52,005 nt of DNA from Rhodocyclaceae bacterium (GTDB lineage Bacteria; Pseudomonadota; Gammaproteobacteria; Burkholderiales; Rhodocyclaceae), in NCBI GenBank assembly GCA_016791115.1, contig JAEUNL010000025.1:1-52005 (forward strand), given 5' to 3'. A program made the translations under genes and the position numbers. Positions 8,859 through 19,887 of this stretch are shown piece after piece; position 1 is the first letter of the stretch; the number at the start of each line of letters is the position of its first letter. The notes beneath the pieces are model-generated. The model saw only the letters and a program-made list of their open reading frames with translations, made no database searches and was not told where the DNA came from.

Positions 8859-9418
8859 AGCGTTATACCTTTTGATTTGAGTGCGGCAGCGAGCGTATGG
8901 GTCGCCCGGGAGCAATGCGTCTTCACGCTGCCTTCCGAGCAACCCATGACGGCTGCCGTCTCTGCTATGTCCATTTCTTCCCAGTAACGCAGCAGGAACG
9001 CCTCCCGTTGACGTGCCGGCAGCCGGGCAATCTCGGCTTCGATGAACCCCATCACCTGCGATTGTTCGAACTGCGCCTGCGGCGATTCGGCGAGGTTGGA
9101 GCCGTCCTCGGCCTCGAGGGTTTCGAGCGGGTCGGAATCGTCGTCATCGTCGCTGCCAAAGGCGGAGAGCAGTGTGGTCCACGTGGAGCGGACCTTGAGG
9201 CGGCGGAAGCAGTCGCGGATAACGTTCTGCAGGATGCGCTGGAACAGCATCGGCAGCTCCGCCGGGGGCTTGTCGCCGTATTTTTCCGACAGCTTGAGCA
9301 TGGCGTCCTGGACGGCGTCTAGCGCAAGCTCTTCATCCCGCAATGCGAAAAGCGCCTGTTTGAAGGCGCGCTTTTCGACGCTTGCGAGAAAGTCCGACAG
9401 TTCGACTCGGGAAGCCAG
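8855..9418 (-). CDS. ECF-type RNA polymerase sigma factor (RpoE-like)
   Basis: Directs RNA polymerase to alternative promoters. Region 2 is represented by ALDAVQDAMLKLSEKYGD and LPMLFQRILQNVIRDCFRR; region 4 is the C-terminal helix-turn-helix LPARQREAFLLRYWEEMDIAE...GCSEGSVKTH. The linker carries a run of five aspartates (DDDDD). The frame contains no ATG near its 5' end. A TTG at 9343 would cut off part of region 2, whereas a CTG at 9418 gives LASRVELSDFLASVEKRAFK, which matches the usual N-terminus of this family and has AAGGA six bases upstream. I therefore propose a CTG start (187 aa). Coupled to DUF3619. Confidence 0.85.
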   Translation of the reverse strand: MASRVELSDFLASVEKRAFKQALFALRDEELALDAVQDAMLKLSEKYGDKPPAELPMLFQRILQNVIRDCFRRLKVRSTWTTLLSAFGSDDDDDSDPLETLEAEDGSNLAESPQAQFEQSQVMGFIEAEIARLPARQREAFLLRYWEEMDIAETAAVMGCSEGSVKTHCSRATHTLAAALKSKGITL

Positions 9419-9471
9419 AGGACGTCCTTAAAGACCCGTTTTTTTGGGGGTTTTTGCCTTGCAACAGAAAC

Positions 9472-9500
9472 TTGACCAAACCGGGGTGTATCAGTATGGT
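9472..9500 (+). promoter_or_regulatory. Probable sigma70 promoter of the ilvB operon
   Basis: TTGACC at 9472-9477, a 17-bp spacer, then TATGGT at 9495-9500, 35 bases before the ilvB ATG. The run T7-G5-T5 just upstream (about 9439-9455) could end antisense transcription or make an A/T-rich upstream element. No attenuator peptide was found between promoter and ilvB. Confidence 0.5.
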
Positions 9501-9535
9501 TACAAGTTTTCCCTATCAGCTTATCGGGTGCGGCA

Positions 9536-11245
9536 ATGGTCTTGACGGGTGCAGAAATTGTAATCAGGTGTCTCCAGGAAGAAAAGGTCGAGTACCTATT
9601 TGGCTATCCCGGCGGCGCGGTCCTGCATATTTATGACGAGCTGTTCAAGCAGGAGAAGGTCCGCCACGTTCTGGTTCGCCACGAACAGGCGGCCGTGCAC
9701 GCTGCGGACGCCTATGCGCGCTCGACCGAGCGGGTCGGCTGTGCTCTGGTCACCTCCGGTCCCGGCGTGACCAATGCCGTGACGGGAATCGCCACGGCCT
9801 ACATGGATTCGATCCCGATGGTGATCATCTCCGGCCAGGTGCCGACCGCGGTGATCGGCCAGGATGCGTTTCAGGAGGTCGATACCGTTGGTGTCACACG
9901 TCCGTGCGTCAAGCACAACATGCTGGTGAAGGATGTCAAGGACATCGCTGCGACGATAAAGAAGGCCTTCCACATCGCGGCGTCGGGTCGTCCCGGTCCG
10001 GTTCTAGTCGACATCCCGAAGGATGTGACGGCGCAGAAGTGCGAATTCGTCTACCCGAAAACGGTGTCGATGCGCTCCTACAACCCGGTGGTCAAGGGCC
10101 ACACTGGCCAGATCAAGAAGGCGGTGCAGCTGCTGCTCGAAGCCAAGCGGCCGATGGTCTATGCGGGCGGCGGCGTGATCCTGTCCGACTCGGCCGAGAA
10201 ACTCACCAAGCTGGTGAAGGCGCTCGGCTTCCCGATCACCAACACGCTGATGGGGCTCGGCGGCTTCCCGGCAACCGAAAAGCAATCGCTCGGCATGCCC
10301 GGCATGCACGGCACCTACGAAGCCAACATGGCGATGCAGTATTCCGACGTGCTGCTCGCGATCGGCACCCGCTTCGACGACCGCGTGATCGGCAATCCGG
10401 CGCACTTCGCCCAGGTCGCGCGCAAGATCATCCACATCGACATCGACCCGTCGTCGATCTCCAAGCGCGTGAAGGTGGACGTGCCGATCGTCGGCAACGT
10501 CGGCGACGTGCTCGACGAGATGATCAAACTGGTCGAGGGGACCAGCGAGCGGCCCGATGCCGAGGCGCTGTCCACATGGTGGAAGCAGATCGACGAGTGG
10601 CGTGCGCGTGATTGCATGAAGTACAAGAACAGCGACGAGATCATCAAGCCGCAGTTCGTGATCCAGAAGTTGTGGGAAGTGACCAAGGGCGATGCGTTCA
10701 TCACCTCGGACGTCGGCCAGCACCAGATGTGGGCCGCGCAGTACTACAAGTTCGACAAGCCGCGTCGCTGGCTCAACTCGGGCGGTCTCGGCACCATGGG
10801 CGTCGGCATGCCCTACGCGATGGGATGCCAGCTTGCGCATCCCGGTTCGCCGGTGGCCTGCGTGACGGGCGAGGCGTCGATCCAGATGAACATCCAGGAG
10901 CTGTCGACCTGCAAGCAGTACCGCCTGCCGATCAAGATCGTCAACCTGAACAATCGATATCTCGGCATGGTGCGCCAGTGGCAGGAGTTCTTCCATGGCA
11001 ATCGCTATTCCGAGTCGTACATGGACTCCCTGCCCAACTTCGCCAAGCTGGCCGAGGCGTACGGCCACGTCGGCCTGGAAATCGACAAGCCAAGCGATGT
11101 CGAGGGCGCGCTGCGCGAGGCGTTCAAGCGCAAGAACGATCTGGTTTTCCTCGACTTCAAGATCGACCAGACGGAGAACGTTTACCCCATGGTCCAGGGC
11201 GGCAAGGGTCTCACCGAGATGATCCTTTCGGCCGAGGATCTGTAA
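9536..11245 (+). CDS. ilvB: Acetolactate synthase large (catalytic) subunit
   Basis: Thiamine-diphosphate enzyme that condenses pyruvate with pyruvate or 2-oxobutyrate, first common step of valine, leucine and isoleucine synthesis. 569 aa. The catalytic glutamate lies in LVRHEQAAVHAADAYAR (about residues 42-58), the FAD-associated central domain follows, and the ThDP-binding segment is GEASIQMNIQELSTC...NLNN near residue 445-480. The C-terminus IDQTENVYPMVQGGKGLTEMI is typical. First gene of the ilvB-ilvH-ilvC set; which E. coli isozyme it parallels (IlvI, IlvB or IlvG) cannot be told from sequence alone. Confidence 0.96.
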   Translation: MVLTGAEIVIRCLQEEKVEYLFGYPGGAVLHIYDELFKQEKVRHVLVRHEQAAVHAADAYARSTERVGCALVTSGPGVTNAVTGIATAYMDSIPMVIISGQVPTAVIGQDAFQEVDTVGVTRPCVKHNMLVKDVKDIAATIKKAFHIAASGRPGPVLVDIPKDVTAQKCEFVYPKTVSMRSYNPVVKGHTGQIKKAVQLLLEAKRPMVYAGGGVILSDSAEKLTKLVKALGFPITNTLMGLGGFPATEKQSLGMPGMHGTYEANMAMQYSDVLLAIGTRFDDRVIGNPAHFAQVARKIIHIDIDPSSISKRVKVDVPIVGNVGDVLDEMIKLVEGTSERPDAEALSTWWKQIDEWRARDCMKYKNSDEIIKPQFVIQKLWEVTKGDAFITSDVGQHQMWAAQYYKFDKPRRWLNSGGLGTMGVGMPYAMGCQLAHPGSPVACVTGEASIQMNIQELSTCKQYRLPIKIVNLNNRYLGMVRQWQEFFHGNRYSESYMDSLPNFAKLAEAYGHVGLEIDKPSDVEGALREAFKRKNDLVFLDFKIDQTENVYPMVQGGKGLTEMILSAEDL

Positions 11246-11297
11246 CACCCGAATCCGCCTCAGGCGAGGGGCGTGCGGGTTTGTCCGCGCGTCGTGC

Positions 11298-11321
11298 CGC
11301 GGCAGCTTACCGGCTGCCGCG
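11298..11321 (+). other. Hairpin in the ilvB-ilvH spacer
   Basis: Perfect 9-bp inverted repeat CGCGGCAGC/GCTGCCGCG with a 6-nt loop in the 154-bp gap between ilvB and ilvH. There is no T-run after it, so it is not a standard terminator; it may act as an RNA stability element. The gap is long for two subunits of one enzyme. Confidence 0.45.
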
Positions 11322-11399
11322 CGCCACTGGCACCGGCCGCCGGCAGCCAGGTTTCTCGCGACGGGCGGCCACTGAAATCTTCCGCACGAGGTTCTCGCA

Positions 11400-12990
<1,591 letters not shown>

Positions 12991-13006
12991 TACGTCGCAA
13001 GGCCGG

Positions 13007-13051
13007 GGCGCCGGGATGCGGGGACCGAAACGTGTCCCGCATTCCGGCGCC
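13007..13051 (+). terminator. Long GC-rich hairpin after ilvC
   Basis: GGCGCCGG-ATGCGGG-AC pairs with GT-CCCGCAT-CCGGCGCC (about 17 bp with one bulge and one wobble) 16 bases after the ilvC stop and 20 bases before the psd start. No U-tract follows, so termination efficiency is uncertain; it may instead be a stability or REP-type element partly separating ilvC from psd. Confidence 0.4.
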
Positions 13052-13071
13052 TTGCCGTTTCGGGAGCTTTC

Positions 13072-13716
13072 GTGAATAACTATCCTCATCCGATCCTGGC
13101 CAAGGAAGGCTGGCCCTTCATCGGCATTTCGGTCGCCGTGGCCGTTGCGGTGATGGCGTTCGGCAGCATTGCCTGGTCGATCCCTTTCTGGATCGTTGCG
13201 CTGTTCGTGATCCAGTTCTTCCGCGACCCGGCGCGGCCGGTTCCGCAGGGTGCGAAGGACGTGCTCTCGCCTGCCGACGGACGCATCGTCGTCATCGAGC
13301 AGGTCGAAGATCCCTATCTCAAGCGGCCGACGCTCAAGATCAGCGTGTTCATGAACGTGTTCAACGTGCATTCGAACCGTTCGCCGGTGGATGGCGAGGT
13401 CAAGCAGCGCTGGTACAACCCGGGTGCCTTCGTCAATGCGGCGCTGGACAAGGCCTCGACCGAGAACGAGCGCAATGCGCTGTGGATCAAGACCCGCGAC
13501 GGCCAGGACGTGACTTGCGTACAGGTCGCCGGCCTGATCGCGCGGCGCATCCTGTGCTACGTCGATGCCGGCAAACCGCTGGCGCGCGGCGAGCGCTACG
13601 GTTTCATCCGCTTCGGCTCGCGCGTCGACGTCTACCTGCCGCCGGGTGCGCGCCCAAAGGTGACGGTGGGCGACAAGGTTTCGGCCACCGCGACGGTGCT
13701 CGCCGAACTGCCCTGA
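13072..13716 (+). CDS. psd: Phosphatidylserine decarboxylase (short proenzyme form)
   Basis: Makes phosphatidylethanolamine from phosphatidylserine with a pyruvoyl cofactor. 214 aa, the small archaeal-type form. Residues ~14-48 form membrane segments ([19 protein letters not shown] and [16 protein letters not shown]). The proenzyme self-cleavage site is the GS in [11 protein letters not shown] (Gly182-Ser183), which generates the pyruvoyl alpha chain. Starts at GTG 13072 with GGGAGC upstream. It precedes pssA, so the two consecutive steps of PE synthesis are adjacent. Confidence 0.94.
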   Translation: MNNYPHPILAKEGWPFIGISVAVAVAVMAFGSIAWSIPFWIVALFVIQFFRDPARPVPQGAKDVLSPADGRIVVIEQVEDPYLKRPTLKISVFMNVFNVHSNRSPVDGEVKQRWYNPGAFVNAALDKASTENERNALWIKTRDGQDVTCVQVAGLIARRILCYVDAGKPLARGERYGFIRFGSRVDVYLPPGARPKVTVGDKVSATATVLAELP

Positions 13717-13804
13717 GCCTCCGCCAGGTGCCTCGGCTGCATTGCCGGGGCATCAGGTACAATTCCGCTGATTGCGGCGATCCGCCGCCTGATGCCGAGT
13801 CAAG

Positions 13805-14575
13805 ATGCCGATCACCCGGAACCGCAAGGCGCTGATGAACCCCGAGATTCGTCGGCGCGGCATCTACATCCTTCCCAACCTGTTTACCACCGCCGCACTG
13901 TTCGCCGGCTTCTACGCCATCGTGCAGGCGATGAACATGCGCTTCGAGCATGCCGCGGTGGCGATCTTCGTTGCCATGGTGCTCGACGGGCTCGATGGCC
14001 GCGTCGCGCGCCTGACGCATACGCAGAGCGAATTCGGTGCCGAGTACGATTCGCTGTCCGACATGGTGAGCTTTGGTGCTGCGCCGGCGTTGGTGGTCTA
14101 CGAATGGGCGCTGCGCGGCCTCGGGCGCTGGGGCTGGATAGCGGCCTTCGTCTATTGCGTCGGCGCCGCGTTGCGTCTGGCGCGCTTCAATACCAACATC
14201 GATGTGGTCGACAAGCGCTATTTCCAGGGCATGCCGAGCCCGGCTGCCGCAGCGCTGGTGGCCGGCTTCGTCTGGGTGATGATGGACATGGGCTATACGG
14301 GCGAGGACGTGCGCTGGCCGGCCTCCTTCCTCACCGTGTTCGCCGGCATCACCATGGTGAGCAACTTCCCGTACTGGAGCGGCAAGGACATCAACCTGCG
14401 CAAGAGTGTGCCGTTCATCTTCGTCATCGCGCTCGTGATGGGTTTCGTGCTGATCAGCAGCTACCCGCCTGGCATCCTGTTCCTGCTTTTCCTGGCCTAC
14501 GCTGCCTCGGGCTATCTGCTGTGGGTGTTGCGCTGGAAACAGCGCCGCGATAGTCGCAGCCAATCCGCGCCATAA
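13805..14575 (+). CDS. pssA: CDP-diacylglycerol--serine O-phosphatidyltransferase
   Basis: Membrane enzyme that makes phosphatidylserine, substrate of Psd. 256 aa with about seven or eight hydrophobic segments. The CDP-alcohol phosphotransferase signature DG..AR........G...D...D appears as LDGLDGRVARLT followed by EFGAEYDSLSD at about residues 60-86. The ATG at 13805 gives MPITRNRKALMNPEIRRRG; an internal ATG at M11 is also possible. A TACAAT box at about 13758 may drive it separately from psd, though I see no good -35. Confidence 0.95.
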   Translation: MPITRNRKALMNPEIRRRGIYILPNLFTTAALFAGFYAIVQAMNMRFEHAAVAIFVAMVLDGLDGRVARLTHTQSEFGAEYDSLSDMVSFGAAPALVVYEWALRGLGRWGWIAAFVYCVGAALRLARFNTNIDVVDKRYFQGMPSPAAAALVAGFVWVMMDMGYTGEDVRWPASFLTVFAGITMVSNFPYWSGKDINLRKSVPFIFVIALVMGFVLISSYPPGILFLLFLAYAASGYLLWVLRWKQRRDSRSQSAP

Positions 14576-14576
14576 C

Positions 14577-14605
14577 TTGCACGGCGAAAAAAAAGCCCTT
14601 ATAGT
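14577..14605 (+). promoter_or_regulatory. Probable sigma70 promoter of leuA
   Basis: TTGCAC at 14577-14582, an exact 17-bp spacer containing an A8 run, and TATAGT at 14600-14605. The -35 box directly follows the pssA stop. The expected transcription start, about 14611-14613, coincides with the ATG of a leucine-rich mini-gene. Confidence 0.6.
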
Positions 14606-14612
14606 CCGCGGC

Positions 14613-14699
14613 ATGGATGCCCGGACGTTCATCGCTTCGCCCTTCCTCTCGCTGCGCACGCTGCTGCTGGCGCGGCCGCTGCTGCGCTTCGCGCGCTAA
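14613..14699 (+). CDS. Putative leucine-rich leader peptide of leuA
   Basis: A 28-codon frame, ATG 14613 to TAA 14699, too short for ordinary ORF lists. The peptide contains 7 leucines, concentrated in the second half (LRTLLLARPLLRFAR), plus 5 arginines, and ends 86 bp before leuA. Three adjacent CTG codons and then two more resemble the regulatory codons of amino-acid attenuators. The promoter puts the ATG at or within two bases of the transcript 5' end, so it would be translated as a leaderless message. No classical terminator hairpin with T-run follows; a 9-bp hairpin lies at 14730-14752. Function is inferred from position and composition. Confidence 0.55.
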   Translation: MDARTFIASPFLSLRTLLLARPLLRFAR

Positions 14700-14729
14700 A
14701 AACCACACCCACAATTCGAGTAATGCCTG

Positions 14730-14752
14730 CCGGCTGTGCCAAGAGCACAGGC
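14730..14752 (+). other. Hairpin between leader peptide and leuA
   Basis: CGGCTGTGC and GCACAGGCCG can pair (9 bp, one bulged G, loop CAAGA) between the leader stop and the leuA ribosome site (AGGAG near 14778). There is no T-run, so it is not a plain intrinsic terminator. It is the best local candidate for a switchable RNA element of the leader. Limits are approximate to one or two bases. Confidence 0.4.
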
Positions 14753-14785
14753 CGACGCTGATCCCTATTCCATCAGGAGACGGAA

Positions 14786-16330
14786 ATGAAAAACCAGTTG
14801 ATCGTATTCGATACCACCTTGCGCGATGGCGAGCAGAGCCCCGGCGCGGCGATGACCAAAGACGAGAAGTTGCGCATCGCGCGTGCGCTCGAGCGCATGC
14901 GCGTCGACGTCATCGAGGCGGGCTTTGCCTCGGCTTCGGTCGGCGATTTCGAATCGGTGCGCGCAGTGGCGGCCGCGATCAAGGATTCGACGGTGTGCAC
15001 GCTGGCGCGCGCCAGCGAGAATGATGTGCGCCGTGCCGGCGAGGCAATCAAGCCGGCGGCGCGTGGCCGTATTCATACCTTCATCGCCACCAGTCCGATT
15101 CACATGGAAAAGAAACTCCAGATGAGCCCGGACCGTGTGGTCGAAGCGGCGGTCGCCGCGGTGAAACTCGCGCGCCAATTCACCGACGATGTCGAGTTCT
15201 CCGCCGAAGACGCGGTGCGCTCGGAGTTCGAATTTCTCTGCCGCATCTTCGATGCCGTCATCAAGGCCGGTGCGACGACGATCAACGTGCCCGATACCGT
15301 CGGCTACAGCATTCCGTCGCAGTGGGGCGAGCGCATGCGCATGCTCATCGAACATGTGCCCAGTTCCGACAAGGTGGTCTGGTCCACCCACTGCCATAAC
15401 GACCTCGGCATGGCGGTCGCCAATTCGCTCGCTGCGGTGGCGGCGGGGGCCCGGCAGGTCGAATGCACGATCAACGGCCTGGGCGAACGAGCGGGCAATG
15501 CCTCACTCGAGGAAATCGTCATGGCGGTGCGCACACGCAAGGATCTGTTCGAGTGTGAAACGCGTATCGATGCCACGCAGATCGTGCCGACCTCCAAACT
15601 CGTGTCGCAGATCACCGGCTACCCCGTGCAGCCGAACAAGGCGGTGGTTGGTGCCAACGCTTTCGCCCACGAATCCGGCATCCACCAGGACGGCGTGCTG
15701 AAGCATCGCGAGACCTATGAAATCATGCGCGCCGAGGATGTCGGCTGGTCCACCAACCGGCTCTCGCTCGGCAAGCTCTCCGGCCGCAGTGCGTTCCGCG
15801 CCAAGCTCCAGGAACTCGGCATCCCGATTCAGAGCGAGGAGGCGCTCAACACCGCGTTCGTTCGTTTCAAGGCGCTTGCCGACAAGAAGCGCGAGATCTT
15901 CGACGAGGATTTGCAGGCGTTGATGAGCGACGAGGCCGTCACGCCGGAGGCCGAGCACTATCGCCTGGTTGCCTCGAAGGTGGTGTCCGAAACCGGCGAG
16001 ACGCCGCGCGCGCAGATCACGCTCGCCGTCGGAGGCAGCGAGAAGCAGGCCGAGTCCGACGGCAGCGGCCCGGTGGATGCCATCTTCCGTGGGATCGAGA
16101 ACATCGTCAGCAGCGGTGCCGATCTTCTGCTCTATTCGGTGAACGCGATCACCACCGGCACCGATGCGCAGGGCGAGGTGACGGTGCGCCTGTCGCGCGA
16201 CGGACGCATCGTCCACGGCCAGGGCGCCGACACGGACATCATCGTCGCCTCCGCCAAGGCCTACCTCAATGCGCTCAACAAGTTGCACGCCGGTATCGAG
16301 CGCATGAATCCGCAGACCGAAACGGTTTGA
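14786..16330 (+). CDS. leuA: 2-isopropylmalate synthase
   Basis: Condenses acetyl-CoA with 2-oxoisovalerate, the committed step of leucine synthesis. 514 aa. The DRE-TIM barrel motif is [16 protein letters not shown] at residues ~8-23; the metal-binding HxH is in [15 protein letters not shown]; the C-terminal regulatory domain, the leucine allosteric site, spans about residues 395-505 and includes [24 protein letters not shown]. It has its own promoter and a Leu-rich leader, so it is likely controlled separately from ilvBHC. Confidence 0.96.
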   Translation: MKNQLIVFDTTLRDGEQSPGAAMTKDEKLRIARALERMRVDVIEAGFASASVGDFESVRAVAAAIKDSTVCTLARASENDVRRAGEAIKPAARGRIHTFIATSPIHMEKKLQMSPDRVVEAAVAAVKLARQFTDDVEFSAEDAVRSEFEFLCRIFDAVIKAGATTINVPDTVGYSIPSQWGERMRMLIEHVPSSDKVVWSTHCHNDLGMAVANSLAAVAAGARQVECTINGLGERAGNASLEEIVMAVRTRKDLFECETRIDATQIVPTSKLVSQITGYPVQPNKAVVGANAFAHESGIHQDGVLKHRETYEIMRAEDVGWSTNRLSLGKLSGRSAFRAKLQELGIPIQSEEALNTAFVRFKALADKKREIFDEDLQALMSDEAVTPEAEHYRLVASKVVSETGETPRAQITLAVGGSEKQAESDGSGPVDAIFRGIENIVSSGADLLLYSVNAITTGTDAQGEVTVRLSRDGRIVHGQGADTDIIVASAKAYLNALNKLHAGIERMNPQTETV

Positions 16331-16348
16331 GCTTAGCCGTATCCGTGT

Positions 16349-16390
16349 GGCCTGCAGGCCGCATGGACAGGCGCGTTGCAGCGACCCATG
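16349..16390 (-). repeat. Copy B of an imperfect intergenic repeat
   Basis: The reverse complement of this 42-base stretch matches 19843-19884 without gaps at 32 of 42 positions, including identical TCCA, GCGGCC and CAGGCC blocks. A related block recurs at 31503-31522. It sits just behind leuA and overlaps the leuA hairpin. Confidence 0.5.
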
Positions 16391-16404
16391 CCGCAACGCG
16401 CCTG
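16368..16404 (+). terminator. leuA: Hairpin behind leuA
   Basis: A perfect 12-bp inverted repeat CAGGCGCGTTGC/GCAACGCGCCTG with a 13-nt loop, 37 bases after the leuA stop. No strong T-run, so possibly Rho-assisted or an mRNA 3' stabiliser. Confidence 0.5.
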
Positions 16405-16678
16405 ACGATGCGCCTTTCCGGGGTGCATGGCCGTAAACGGCCACCCCGTCTGCCTTCCAGGCCGGCGAATTGCGTGGTGCGACGGGGGCTTGCGCCGTAA
16501 CGCGGCGTTGCAATTGACCGGTCAACCCCCATCTTCGGTACTCGTTGGTGCACTCGTCTGCCGCATGGTGTGGCGGGCCGCCCGGCCGTCGGCTTTGCCG
16601 CGTGCCGGCACGATTGCATCGATGTTCCGCCGGCAATCGCTCACGAGGCCGCCCGGCGGGCGAGGAGGCCAGGAGCCG

Positions 16679-17520
16679 ATGAACGCGCGTTTTCTGATGT
16701 GCCCGCCGCGCCACTTCGGCGTGTCCTACGTGATCAATCCGTGGATGGCGGGCAATGCCGGCAGCGTCGATGCCGGTCTTGCGGTACGCCAGTGGGACGC
16801 GCTCCACGCGACGCTACGTCGTGTTGCCGATGTGCAATTGATCGAACCCGCAGGCGGTCTGCCCGACATGGTCTTCACCGCCAACGCCGGCCTCGTGCTC
16901 GATGGCCGCGTCGTACCGGCTCATTTTCATCATGCGGAGCGCGCCGGCGAGGAAGCGCATTTCGAAGCCTGGTTTCGTGCCAGCGGATTCGAGCTTGTCG
17001 ATCTGCCGGGTGACATTGCCTTCGAAGGCGCGGGCGACGCGCTGTTCGATGCCGCGCGCGCCTGCCTGTGGGTTGCCTACGGCCAGCGCACCCGTGCGGC
17101 CACCAGTGTGCTGTTGCGCGAGGCGCTGAACATCGCAACCGTGCCGCTGCGCCTGGTCGATCCGCGCTTCTATCACCTCGACACCTGCTTTTGCCCGCTC
17201 GCCGATGGCTGGCTGCTCTGGTATCCGCCGGCCTTCGATGCTGCCGCGCGCAGCGAAGTCGAACGTCGCGTGCCGGCCGCGCGGCGCATCGTTGCGAGCG
17301 ATGAGGACGCGTGCGCTTTCGCCTGCAATGCCGTGTGCGTGGCTGGCAACGTACTGCTCAACCAGGCCTCGCCGTCGTTGCGGCGGATGCTTCGCCTTGC
17401 CGGTTTTCGCGTGATCCAGTTGCCGTTCGGAGAATTCATCCGGGCCGGCGGCGCCGCGAAGTGCCTGACGCTGCGCCTGGACGAATCGCGCGCGATCGCC
17501 AGCCCCGTGGCGCGTGCTGC

Positions 17521-17524
<4 letters not shown>
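16679..17524 (+). CDS. Amidinotransferase-superfamily hydrolase (DDAH/arginine deiminase-like)
   Basis: 281-aa enzyme of the pentein fold, whose members cleave or transfer guanidino groups of arginine derivatives. Visible family motifs: GGLPDMVFTANAGLV (residues ~60-74), FEGAGDALFD (~116-125), RFYHLDTCFCPL (~160-171) with the catalytic histidine, and the C-terminal GGAAKCLTLRLDE with the catalytic cysteine. The ATG at 16679 is preferred because AGGAG lies a few bases upstream and upstream residues look non-coding. The substrate cannot be decided; dimethylarginine, citrulline-type and related compounds are all possible. Stands alone, convergent with the DUF2069 gene. Confidence 0.85.
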
Positions 17525-18488
<964 letters not shown>

Positions 18489-18557
18489 TTACAATGCGGC
18501 GGATTATACGCGGCGCCGCATCCTGCCCTCCGCGCGAACGCCGAGCTTCGATTCCGC

Positions 18558-19760
18558 ATGCCCCTTTCGATCCACACCGCGCGCGAGTTCCTGCATCTGC
18601 TCGTCGAGCGCTTTCGCGATGTGCGCTGCCAGCAGGTGGCGGCGAGCCTGACGGTGACGACGTTGCTCGCGCTGGTACCGCTGATCACGGTGTCGCTGGT
18701 GCTGTTCTCGAATTTCCCGGTATTCGATGCGGTGGGCTCGGCGCTGCGCGGCTTCCTGCTGGAGAACCTGCTGCCGCAGAAGGCTGGCGACGTGATCGCG
18801 AAGTACACGCTGCAATTCACCCAGAAGGCGGGCCAGCTCACCTTTCTCGGCATCGCGATCCTGGTGGTGACCGTGGCGATCACGCTGCTTACCATCGACC
18901 GCGCCTTCAATTCGATCTTCCACGTCGCGCGTCCGCCGCGCACCCTGCGCCGGCTGCTCGTGTACTGGTCGGTGGTGACGCTCGGCCCGCTGCTGCTTGG
19001 CGGCAGCATCGCCGCGGCGACCTATGTCGCCAGCGCGTCGCTCGGGCTGGTGAACGAACCGGCGTGGGTGCGCTCGGCCCTGTTCCGCGCGCTGCCCTTC
19101 GTCTTCATCACGGTGCTGCTCACGTTTCTCTATTTCGCGGTACCCAATCGGAGTATCCGCCTGCGCGATGCACTGGTGGGTGGCGTGGCCGCCGCGCTGC
19201 TGTTCTCTCTGGTGCAGAAAGTGTTCGGCTTCTACGTCTCGAAATTTCCGACCTACACGCTGATCTACGGCGCATTCGCAACGCTGCCGATCTTCGTCAT
19301 CTGGCTGTTCCTTTCCTGGAACGTCGTGTTGATCGGGGCGCTCATCACGGCGGTGCTGCCGGAGTTCCTTTGGGGCAGCCGGGTGGCCCCGGCACACCCG
19401 GGCCGCAACACCTTTGGCGCGCTGCAAATCCTGCGTGAACTGGGTGCGGCGCAGCGCTGCGGTCGCGGGCGAAGCGGGCGCCAGCTTGCGGTGGTGAGCC
19501 GTCAGACCGAGGCGGAGAGCGAACAATTGCTGGAACGATTGCGCGATGCGGCGTGGATCACGCGTACCGAGGCGGGCGAATGGATGCTGTCATGCCGGCT
19601 GGACGATATTTCGCTGTCCGACGTGTTTGCGCGCTTTTCCTTCTCGCCGCGCTGCGTGCCGGCCGACGCCATGGACGACCCGCTCACGTCGCGACTGCTG
19701 GCGCTGCACGGGCAGGCGGTCGAGCGGCTATCAATCTCGCTCGCGGAGCTGTTTGCATAG
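18558..19760 (+). CDS. YihY/virulence factor BrkB family membrane protein
   Basis: 400 aa. Residues ~25-275 hold six membrane segments of the YihY (UPF0761) family, with TVTTLLALVPLITVSLVLF, LLTIDRAFNSIFHV and YGAFATLPIFVIWLFLSWNVVLIGA as landmarks. The C-terminal ~120 residues are cytoplasmic and look like a winged-helix module (TEAESEQLLERLRDAAWI...WMLSCRLDDISLSDVFARF), common in proteobacterial members. Formerly called ribonuclease BN in databases, which is not supported for this family. ATG at 18558 chosen for its typical N-terminus. Confidence 0.9.
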   Translation: MPLSIHTAREFLHLLVERFRDVRCQQVAASLTVTTLLALVPLITVSLVLFSNFPVFDAVGSALRGFLLENLLPQKAGDVIAKYTLQFTQKAGQLTFLGIAILVVTVAITLLTIDRAFNSIFHVARPPRTLRRLLVYWSVVTLGPLLLGGSIAAATYVASASLGLVNEPAWVRSALFRALPFVFITVLLTFLYFAVPNRSIRLRDALVGGVAAALLFSLVQKVFGFYVSKFPTYTLIYGAFATLPIFVIWLFLSWNVVLIGALITAVLPEFLWGSRVAPAHPGRNTFGALQILRELGAAQRCGRGRSGRQLAVVSRQTEAESEQLLERLRDAAWITRTEAGEWMLSCRLDDISLSDVFARFSFSPRCVPADAMDDPLTSRLLALHGQAVERLSISLAELFA

Positions 19761-19887
19761 CGAACGGCAGGGCTGGGACCCGCATGGATGCTTGATCTTC
19801 AGCCATGCTGCCGCAGAACGTCGATCCTCTGCGGTTTGGCGCCATGGCTGCCTGCGAAGCGCCATTCCACGCGGCCCACAGGCCGGC
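19761..19887. repeat. Intergenic repeat A and nested palindrome
   Basis: The 127-bp gap between two convergent genes contains arms CCGCATGGATG (19780-19790) and CATTCCACGCGG (19863-19874), and inside them CAGCCATG/CATGGCTG and CCGCAGA/TCTGCGG inverted repeats. 19843-19884 is the 42-base block shared with 16349-16390 (opposite orientation) and in part with 31503-31522. It may serve as a two-way terminator. Confidence 0.5.

Larger units (their letters stand above)
16331..16678. other. Intergenic gap leuA to amidinohydrolase gene
   Basis: 348 bp without a supported gene. It contains repeat copy B, the 12-bp hairpin, a second hairpin GGCCGT-AA-ACGGCC nested in GGGGT/ACCCC (about 16420-16446), and a 12-bp palindrome TTGACCGGTCAA at 16514-16525 that could be an operator or a -35 region for the next gene. 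The open frame across it is an upstream extension of the next gene with no protein-like features. Confidence 0.55.

Noticed and set aside
9343..9418. TTG at 9343 as the sigma factor start
   Set aside because: It would remove part of region 2 and has no good ribosome site; the CTG at 9418 fits the family better, although it is unusual.
18558..19760. Annotation of the YihY protein as ribonuclease BN
   Set aside because: That name came from a historical misassignment; the six-helix membrane architecture gives no nuclease motif.
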